From NCBI GenBank assembly GCA_002633005.1, contig NMRA01000385.1, positions 3,839-67,838 of the forward strand: a stretch of 64,000 nucleotides of DNA. Reading direction: 5' to 3'. The notes beneath the pieces are model-generated. The model did not search any database. It was given only the letters and a program-made list of their open reading frames with translations, and was not told the DNA's origin. This DNA comes from Phoronis australis. Lineage: Eukaryota; Phoronida; Phoronidae. Made by a program: the position numbers and the translations under genes. Positions within the stretch are counted from its first letter, which is position 1; each line of letters opens with the position of its first letter. Of this stretch, positions 61,501-64,000 are shown piece by piece.

Positions 61501-64000
61501 GTGATAGTTGCATTTACTAAATTTTAATCAAGAGAGAACATGTCTTGAATTTTGCTGGCGTAGTTGATTTCATATTTGCCAGTTTGGAACTCAGAAAGAT
61601 TTTTATGCGCCTACATATTGATATGTGGATGCATTACACCGTCATCTCCGTCCGTCCGTCCGGCGTCCGCTGCTTTATCTCCAAAACTCTTTTACTTACA
61701 TTCATGAAATTTTACACATATGTTCCTTTCATAGATGGGACGGCATGAGCTTACTTTCGGACAGATCCAACTACCGGTGTGCCCCCTAGTGGTAATTTTA
61801 GTGTTTTGCGTTTACATAGTCTGTATCTTCAAAGGTCCTCAACATATTTTCATAAAATTTGGCAAATAGGCATCTGTAGTTGGTAAGATGATGCTATCCT
61901 CCCGTTTTCGGATGGATTCGACATAGTTTGCACCACCTAGTGGCCATTTTTGCTGGTTTCAAGTCTGATTTTGGCATCCACCCCTCTATCAAACAAACCG
62001 CTGGAAGTATGATTCTGAAAATTGGCATGTATGTTCTTACTATGAAGAGAACGACTGACAATGATTTTCCGATGATTTCAGCAACTGTGGCGCCTCCTAG
62101 TGGCAGTTTCTTTGCGCTCATGGCTGATTTAACAAGTGTGTTGATATGATGTTGACAACGGATGGTGACGACTTTCGGACGGATCTGACTACCATTGTGC
62201 CCCCTAGTGACAATTTTAGGTTTTTATGTTCACCTCTGTATCTTCAAAGGTGCTCTATGTATTTTCATAAAATTTGGCATATAGGCATGCATCTGTTAGA
62301 GAGATTACGTTATCCTCCTGTTTTCAGATGGATTCGATGTAGTGTGCGCCACCTAGTGGTCATGTGTACTGTTGTTGAGTCTTATTTTTGGGCATCCACT
62401 CCTTGATCAGCCAAACCATTCTAAGGATGATTTTTGAAATTGGCGTATATGTTCTCAGTGTGAAGAGGACTGTTGGCGATAACGACTTCGTACTGTGGCG
62501 TCTCCTAGTGGCAGCTTTGTTTTGGTCTGTGTCCATAGCTGTATCTCCTAAACTCACTGCGGGATCTTTATTAAATTTAGTAATTGTATTTATATGAAGC
62601 TAACAGACGACGTCTTACAGGCAGATCTAATGAACGCTGTGCCCCATGATGGCAATTTCATTTTTTCCCTTTTTTCCAGATTTTTATGAAATTTGGTCAA
62701 TAGTTCTGTTAAAGAAGCAATGCCATGTTCTAGTTTTCAGATGGATTGAACGCTTTTTTGCCATCTAGTAGCCATTTTTATGAAACAAACAACCCTAGAA
62801 GCACACCGTTTGCGGTGCATTTGTGGGCACATTTCAAAGCTCCGCATTGCTCTTGTCTTCACTGGAAGGACAACAGTTGAATTGGATCTTTCATAATATA
62901 CAGTAAGCCATATATTTGCGATTTTTACAGACAATTCATAAAGAGAGTTCCTCTGAGGTGGTCTTTTTGTGGTATACCTCGAAATATTACAAAAAATATT
63001 TTGAAAATTCCTTGCTACTCAAAAATCCCTATAGATGAATTTTCCTCATCTCTGTCTGTTTGTTTTCAAGTAATTTCATTTAAACAGCAAAGAAGCAAAC
63101 AGGGACCTGAAGAACTTGTGTCATGGTTTTAGATCCTTTGAAGATGTCTAACTTCATTGGAAGTTAATTTCAATGATTAGATTGTCCATAACCATGGTAC
63201 CAATAGCTCATGATTTTACAACTGGTGGCAAAGTGGAAGCTGAGAATTTGGGTATTTCCATACAATGTTCCAGGGTGAACTTTCATTGTTGAGGTGAAAC
63301 TGGATGTGCTGCTCAGATGGGTGACTTTTCTCCTGTTTTGTTCATGACCAGTTTCCATAGTAAAGGGTGGCTTATGTGACAAAACTCAATGCTATAATAA
63401 TTTATTTTTGTTAATTCGAAATTCTGAAAAAGGTTCCACTTTGCTACTATACATTTGGGTTTTTAATAATATTGTCCTTAGTTTAGTTTTATTGTGTGTT
63501 GCAAGAAACGTACTCTTTTTTATCAGCAATAAAAAGCCTCTCTTGTACTGTTTCAAGCTTAGTAGTTTGAAAGACAACTGCTCAAGAATCACTACAAAAT
63601 GTTTTGGTTGATGGAATTATTCCTTTCAAAAGTGTGATGTTTTTGAAACAAAATTCTCTGTCAAGATGACATTTTCATAGAGACTCCCCTCAAACAGGTT
63701 CCTTTTTCGAATTCATTCTCTTCATGGGTGGGATGGGTATCTTAATTTTTCGATCTGCATTCATCACAAAACAACTGAGTATCTCCTTGCATGATTCAAA
63801 GTAAACTGCCACAGACTCTTACCAAATCATCACTTTGTGTTCTTGAATTGTGTGCCTCAAACATTGAGTCATGCTTCTTGCAGGACGTTTTGACTGTCGG
63901 GACTATGCATGATTCTTTGAGCTTCATGATGTTTTAAGAAATCTGAGCCAATCAAAGTACTTTCAACTGTTTTCAGACAATTCTTGATGCCATTCAAGTG
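28339..64000 (+). CDS. Large lipid transfer protein (vitellogenin/apolipophorin-like), 18 exons, 3' incomplete
   Basis: A secreted lipoprotein-type protein assembled from 18 exons whose phases agree throughout, giving 826 residues before the window ends. Residues 1-22 are a signal peptide. Residues ~27-320 match the N-terminal beta-barrel of the LPD_N domain (FLPGIDYHYTY, PFLFELTPVGLIEFV, then ML.KAITSLL where other members have NIKRG(I/L)LS.L). Residues ~320-598 are the helical HEAT-like domain, and 599-708 a beta-rich stretch. Residues 709-826 are amphipathic helices not typical at this position. RVRR/S (174-177) and RTKR/S (491-494) fit the furin consensus. Family membership is well supported. 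The subfamily (vitellogenin, apolipophorin or another) is not, and the DUF1943, vWF-D and polyserine parts would lie beyond the window. Confidence 0.85.
30648..31118. mobile_element. MITE-like insertion present only in duplicate copy 1
   Basis: The ends GGCCCTTTCGTACTGAC and (reverse complement) GGGCCTTTCATACTAAC are inverted. GACCGGAGTTAAGCGTTCAT occurs twice directly (about 30,972 and 31,048), and its inverse AACTCCGGTC lies at the left end. Copy 2 has a clean empty site between CAGTCTGTA and CGCGT.AATATGG. Confidence 0.75.
31900..32100 (+). repeat. 100-bp direct tandem duplication
   Basis: ACAGTTTTTT.ACTAGGTTAA through AACAGAACATAATTTAG.A occurs twice back to back (31,900-32,000 and 32,001-32,100) in duplicate copy 1. 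Copy 2 has only a partial single unit. Confidence 0.9.
32578..32680 (+). repeat. Degenerate ~22-bp minisatellite (copy 1)
   Basis: Units of the type (C)ACC(A/G)GGGTG.AAATTATT and CAACCTAG.TGGAAATTATT alternate about five times. The same array is at 36,198-36,302 in the second duplicate. Confidence 0.7.
33607..33607. other. Single-N assembly join between duplicate copies
   Basis: One N separates the end of copy 1 from a restart of the same sequence. The same pattern of one N between near-identical copies recurs at 39,934 and 55,905. Confidence 0.95.
35258..35269. other. 12-N gap in a G homopolymer
   Basis: Ns flanked by G runs on both sides. The corresponding site in duplicate copy 1 (30,621-30,632) is an uninterrupted G run, so little or nothing may be missing. 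Confidence 0.9.
36198..36302 (+). repeat. Degenerate ~22-bp minisatellite (copy 2)
   Basis: Counterpart of 32,578-32,680 with a few substitutions. Confidence 0.7.
37020..37235 (-). repeat. Repeat R8, copy 2 (inverted)
   Basis: Reverse complement of the block at 23,455-23,685 inside element E. Only its right end is also present in duplicate copy 1, so this stretch is part of a length difference between the two duplicates. Confidence 0.75.
38521..38620 (+). CDS. LLTP gene exon 2 (residues 57-90)
   Basis: TTTCAG acceptor and ATCG/GTGAGT donor, ending in phase 1. Encodes LRIRHHENIDEISGTVYSLH, which aligns with the L.l.a.V.I strand of LPD_N. The intron before it is about 10 kb and holds the tandem duplication. 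I see no extra exon inside that intron. Confidence 0.8.
38621..39812. other. First part of intron 2, nothing recognised
   Basis: Only short ORFs. No coding exon with proper splice sites was seen. Confidence 0.5.
39813..39960 (+). mobile_element. Repeat R10, copy 1
   Basis: AGTGGCGGATTTAAGG, a G run, CATG.CCCCCT.AAAATT, AGATTCCATT, CTGGCTAATACTCTGCC, then C runs and AACTCAAAATACTGGAT. The reverse complement of 43,561-43,710 aligns along its length. A single N at 39,934 separates two copies of CCCCCAACTCAAAATACTGG, another duplicate join. Confidence 0.75.
40114..40150 (+). CDS. LLTP gene exon 3 (residues 90-102)
   Basis: Only 37 bp, between TTTTCAG and CC/GTAAGT. Encodes VTTNPEKWDLTK. Phase 1 in and phase 2 out match exons 2 and 4. 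The call rests on frame consistency and on completing the conserved P-F motif of exon 4. Confidence 0.7.
40540..40660 (+). CDS. LLTP gene exon 4 (residues 102-142)
   Basis: Encodes PFLFELTPVGLIEFVHVHPE then EVSMLKKAITSLLIAHKP. It matches the family signature PF.F.Y..G.V..I..P.....VLNIKRGILSL. The NIKRG core is replaced by MLKKA. Splice sites CTTCCAG and CCT/GTAAGT, ending in phase 0. Confidence 0.88.
41040..41290 (+). mobile_element. MITE-like repeat family R5, copy 3 (intron 4)
   Basis: ATGAGCGCACCCAGCCTAAA at the start, GTACGTTCGGAGCTAT and TTTGTCTCGTTTTCT inside, GTGCGCGCATGC at the end. Both termini are preserved, so this is the clearest copy for defining the element (about 250 bp). Confidence 0.75.
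41291..42018. other. Rest of intron 4, nothing recognised
   Basis: No additional exon or repeat partner was seen. Confidence 0.45.
42019..42198 (+). CDS. LLTP gene exon 5 (residues 143-202)
   Basis: After TTTGTAG. Encodes PGDSNKFKKREVDHGGSGEY, then EYEVDHLSDGV, the furin-type RVRRS, and VTVDFTLDAMQ. EVDHGGSGEYEYEV takes the position of the family motif E.D..G.C...Y.V but lacks its Cys. An earlier in-phase donor (AAG/GTGACC, 42,165) is possible. I prefer CAG/GTGGAA because it keeps a beta strand in frame. Confidence 0.75.
42634..42781 (+). CDS. LLTP gene exon 6 (residues 203-252)
   Basis: TTTCCAG acceptor. Encodes TIHINNDGTIHRVESVDKII then ISLAQVYQHNTEYEGLAEIP. Donor GGTG/GTGTGT in phase 1 gives an Asp codon across the junction. 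Confidence 0.85.
43241..43362 (+). CDS. LLTP gene exon 7 (residues 252-292)
   Basis: CGCCAG acceptor. Encodes (D)FPTLYTMSHTHLHLTNQL then EPIKMVRDMLVKQSIEVEQ. This is the end of the N-terminal barrel before the helical domain. Donor CAG/GTGAGC, phase 0. Confidence 0.85.
43561..43710 (-). mobile_element. Repeat R10, copy 2 (inverted, intron 7)
   Basis: Reverse complement begins GTGGCAGATTGAAGG and carries a G run, CATGCCCCCCTAAAATTT, AGATTCCATTTGG, CTGGCTAATACTCTGCC and AACTCAAAATCCTGGAC, in the same order as 39,813-39,960. Confidence 0.75.
44348..44435 (+). CDS. LLTP gene exon 8 (residues 293-322)
   Basis: CTTCCAG acceptor. Encodes PKAKVITDSDAAMEDIEKEM then NCSRITPVK. Donor AAAA/GTATGT, phase 1. 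The first Cys of the mature chain appears here. Confidence 0.82.
44818..45107 (+). CDS. LLTP gene exon 9 (residues 322-418)
   Basis: TTGCAG acceptor. Encodes the first helices of the alpha-helical LPD_N domain: CIRRLRVTLKAMVDADIEKV, HVMIDMIAALDTPISQRMIL and EEMRKALFHFLVLQYPIE. Cysteines in ENGTVC and RPNC may form a disulphide. Donor GAG/GTAATG, phase 0. This is the largest exon so far and a strong anchor. Confidence 0.9.
45108..45802. other. Start of intron 9, nothing recognised
   Basis: AT-rich and non-coding up to the TTAA flank of element copy C. Confidence 0.5.
45979..46181 (+). pseudogene. THAP-domain ORF, copy C
   Basis: Frame MVWCIVPVCVNYEAARKVGI, SFFRFPRE, LRMWLAVVKNEK, then TAG, then LLRVCQWPAFRRI. 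C4/C9, FP and W are intact and in one frame. The final C-x2-H-F is altered (RVCQWPAF where copies A and B have RVCGRHF) by a small insertion. Converges with the P2X7-C-like ORF on the minus strand. Confidence 0.8.
46244..46690 (-). pseudogene. P2X7-C-terminal-like ORF, copy C
   Basis: The start codon equivalent to copy B is GTG. Then ...ERLRERAQTTKHMDSSENRL, NDLS*CQ, a small deletion removing the first Cys pair, TIMETTDGCVCCHKI, a frameshift, and LLGEAQVCLTDHPDFAPHLN then RDVLTTFF. CVCC and C-(L/I)-T-x-H-P-x-F....N..VL are the second half of the P2X7 C-terminal zinc-binding domain, which is missing in copy B. Together the copies show what the intact family looked like. Confidence 0.82.
47876..47930 (+). 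CDS. LLTP gene exon 10 (residues 419-437)
   Basis: Follows a T-rich tract and TTGCAG. Encodes ASVKAVEDLCFGKDFELHG. Donor CATG/GTAAGA, phase 1. The intron before it contains element copy C. Confidence 0.82.
47931..48494. other. Start of intron 10, nothing recognised
   Basis: No exon, RNA or repeat partner was seen. Confidence 0.45.
48495..48887 (+). mobile_element. TIR element family R6, copy 3 (intron 10)
   Basis: Left CCTTGGTTCTAATCTTTTTACTC and right GGATTAGATCCTGGGGCCAG are the eroded termini. The interior shares ATA.ACTCAAGCACAGA.TAATA and GAGTAAAAACT.GA with copies at 9,655 and 26,383. Confidence 0.65.
49205..49363 (+). CDS. LLTP gene exon 11 (residues 437-490)
   Basis: TTTCAG acceptor. 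Encodes MDIVVPNRTNETDTLRRACL then TVGGMASSLNKTNPARAAQI and VGHLTTWLERHN. This is the (R)xAxLxxGxL(A/S) helical repeat typical of LPD_N, with three N-glycosylation sequons. Donor AATG/GTAAAT, phase 1. Confidence 0.88.
49364..50090. other. Intron 11, nothing recognised
   Basis: AT-rich. No repeat partner and no additional exon were seen. Confidence 0.5.
50091..50287 (+). CDS. LLTP gene exon 12 (residues 490-555)
   Basis: TTTTCAG acceptor. Encodes DRTKRSADDMDYNYEYYTGM, MIMLHALSNAAHHTSFKLFK and WRRAALEAMKFYPHDE. LHALSNAAH matches the conserved L.ALGN.GH helix of the family, and RRAALEAMK the following R.AA..AL helix. RTKR/S is a furin-type site. Donor GAG/GTATGA, phase 0. Confidence 0.9.
50481..50558 (-). 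repeat. Dispersed repeat R7, copy 3 (inverted fragment)
   Basis: ATGCGCTAACTGCGAAGCGA...CTAGTTTACAGTGAAACA..ACGTGTAGGTGAGATAA is the reverse complement of the right half of copy 1 (24,118-24,290), including its AAACTAGCTTC segment, which copy 2 lacks. Confidence 0.75.
51017..52536. mobile_element. TIR element of ~1.5 kb in intron 12
   Basis: TATAGACCCAATTCACG at the left and CGTGAATTGGGTCTATA (with CGG.GTGAAT variation) at the right are inverted. Pairing resumes with CGAGGCTCACTACGATA versus its inverse TATCGTAGCGAGCCTCG, so the TIRs are about 57 bp and imperfect. It contains a 146-N gap (52,027-52,172) and a 99-codon minus-strand ORF (51,306-51,605) without a recognised domain. The transposase is absent or within the gap. 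Confidence 0.75.
52027..52172. other. 146-N assembly gap
   Basis: Flanked by GAGGG and by GCCATGCCCCCTCCCCCC, the latter resembling repeat R10. ORFs running through these Ns are meaningless. Confidence 0.98.
52839..52969 (+). CDS. LLTP gene exon 13 (residues 556-599)
   Basis: Unusual acceptor TTTAAG. Encodes SAEILITLAFHDHHDVVRQQ then AYRTYTEHPKRYQLTDAQRD. The H..VR..AY helix closes the HEAT-like domain (family pattern E.R.AAY..L). Donor CG/GTAAGT, phase 2. Confidence 0.87.
53854..54035 (+). CDS. LLTP gene exon 14 (residues 599-660)
   Basis: TTTCAG acceptor. Encodes RNASVVIPPNRDRRGIQDFL, LHWEIEIPGFSWTKVIGSTA and SFGVILRNKMFLDLS. A switch to beta-rich sequence marks the start of the lipid-facing sheets. 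NAS is a glycosylation sequon. Donor TTTAA/GTAAGT, phase 1. Confidence 0.86.
54130..56742. mobile_element. TIR element of ~2.6 kb in intron 14
   Basis: The ends ATTACCGTAAACGTTC...TTAGCGCCC and, inverted, ATTACCGCAAACGTTC...TTAACGCCC pair over about 28 bp. Next to both ends are repeated GGGTGGGCGGTTAACTGA.CA and GGGCGCTTA words, in direct orientation. No transposase was recognised in the interior (65-92 codon ORFs only). It contains the single-N duplicate join at 55,905. Confidence 0.8.
55738..56072 (+). repeat. 167-bp near-identical duplicate joined at a single N
   Basis: ATAAAGAACCGCC.GCGACTTTC through ATCGAGAGACAGC occurs at 55,738-55,904 and again at 55,906-56,072, with about four differences and one N between. 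This is the same signature as the intron 1 duplication and is probably an unmerged overlap. Confidence 0.95.
57321..57466 (+). CDS. LLTP gene exon 15 (residues 660-708)
   Basis: TTTCAG acceptor. Encodes KPLEGMFMIDVYDTAYAEAN, LGILNIKFDMFRLQVCFRGY and IRYNLNMAK, alternating beta strands. Donor AAG/GTAATT, phase 0. The intron before it holds a 2.6-kb TIR element. Confidence 0.87.
57467..59047. other. Intron 15, nothing recognised
   Basis: AT-rich with no repeat partner or additional exon seen. Confidence 0.5.
59048..59185 (+). CDS. LLTP gene exon 16 (residues 709-754)
   Basis: TTTTCAG acceptor. Encodes EFGINSVQDLVNIFDTLYDQ, FVTPIETAVDSFMGIFQSIN and KQGGFG. Strongly amphipathic helix with a heptad-like spacing of I/V/L/F. 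Donor GGA/GTAAGT, phase 0. Confidence 0.86.
59452..59552 (+). repeat. 18-bp minisatellite, about 5-6 units
   Basis: Unit TTTCTGGTCATTGAACTG, repeated with small changes (CACTGAACTG, CATAGCAAAG, CATTGCACTG). Both strands stay open because the unit is a multiple of three, which explains the ORFs over it. Confidence 0.93.
59640..61260. other. Rest of intron 16, nothing recognised
   Basis: The 83-codon ORF at 60,121-60,372 has no recognisable similarity or splice partners. Confidence 0.5.
61261..61452 (+). CDS. LLTP gene exon 17 (residues 755-818)
   Basis: TTTATAG acceptor. Encodes ALFKSFAQTIIDLPKNIVKT, AEALASWTGKTTNCLPWVTA and VRKVVLRIKFFINDVKMDIE. More amphipathic helix, continuing the pattern of exon 16. 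Donor ACG/GTAATA, phase 0. Confidence 0.86.
61590..62790 (+). repeat. Tandem array of ~420-440 bp units with CTCF-like motifs (intron 17)
   Basis: GTGCCCC(C/A)T marks successive units at 61,778, 62,197 and 62,639. Each unit contains TCTGTATCTTCAAAGGT, TTTTCATAAAATTTGGCA, a TTTTC.GATGGATTCGA block, C(A/G)CCACCTAGTGG, GGCATCCAC.CCT, AAATTGGC.T.TATGTTCT and GTGGCG.CTCCTAGTGGCAG. About 2.7 units are present, with divergence between them. Non-coding. Confidence 0.88.
62791..63976. other. Rest of intron 17, nothing recognised
   Basis: No additional exon or repeat partner was seen before the acceptor of exon 18. Confidence 0.5.
63977..64000 (+). CDS. LLTP gene exon 18, cut by the window end (from residue 819)
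   Basis: After TTTTCAG the frame gives TILDAIQV, continuing the helical pattern in the correct phase (0). Only 24 bp are visible and the rest lies outside the window. Confidence 0.7.

Noticed and set aside
1-64000. Possible CRISPR arrays, bacterial operons, rRNA or tRNA genes
   Set aside because: No regularly spaced identical repeats, no operon structure and no tRNA or rRNA sequence were recognised. The window is clearly eukaryotic.

Overview
This window is nuclear DNA from an animal, most likely a marine invertebrate. The evidence is one long spliced gene with GT-AG introns of about 0.4 to 10 kb, no operons, AT-rich spacers, and many small inverted-repeat transposons. Coding remnants of P2X7-C-terminal-like and THAP domains, a Penelope-like reverse transcriptase and a Tc1-like transposase fit a polymorphic draft genome such as a hemichordate, lancelet, echinoderm or mollusc. 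The species cannot be named from this sequence. Single Ns and short N runs at G/C homopolymers or between near-identical copies are draft-assembly joins.

Positions 1-28,300 hold no gene I can fully support. They are a graveyard of mobile DNA: a Tc1-like transposase C-terminus (~3.2 kb, minus), a Penelope-like RT fragment (~10.5 kb, minus), a 68-bp perfect palindrome (11.88 kb), several dispersed repeat families and MITE-like elements. The most distinctive feature is a TTAA-flanked element family with three copies in the window: A at 19.46-20.08 kb (5' truncated), B at 20.80-22.56 kb, and C, inverted, at 45.8-47.8 kb inside the big gene. Each copy carries two decayed open frames in convergent orientation. 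One encodes a P2X7-C-terminal-like Cys domain after an acidic N-terminus. The other, on the opposite strand, encodes a THAP zinc finger. A separate locus at 15.0-15.6 kb shows the same convergent pairing with unrelated sequence. Another TTAA-flanked element (22.57-23.92 kb) abuts copy B and shares its TTAA.

Positions 28,339-64,000 (plus strand, running off the end) form one gene of the large lipid transfer protein superfamily (vitellogenin / apolipophorin / apoB / MTP). I reconstructed 18 exons with consistent phases that encode the first 826 residues. They comprise a signal peptide, the N-terminal beta-barrel with its linker, the helical HEAT-like lipovitellin domain, a beta-rich segment, and then an unusual run of amphipathic helices. 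Two furin-type sites (RVRR/S and RTKR/S) are visible. The subfamily is not clear and no symbol is given.

The introns of this gene are full of insertions. Intron 1 contains a ~4.5 kb near-identical tandem duplication joined at a single N (29,013-33,606 and 33,608-38,099), most simply explained as two haplotypes placed in series. Introns 12 and 14 contain TIR elements of 1.5 and 2.6 kb. Intron 17 contains a tandem array with regularly spaced CTCF-like motifs.
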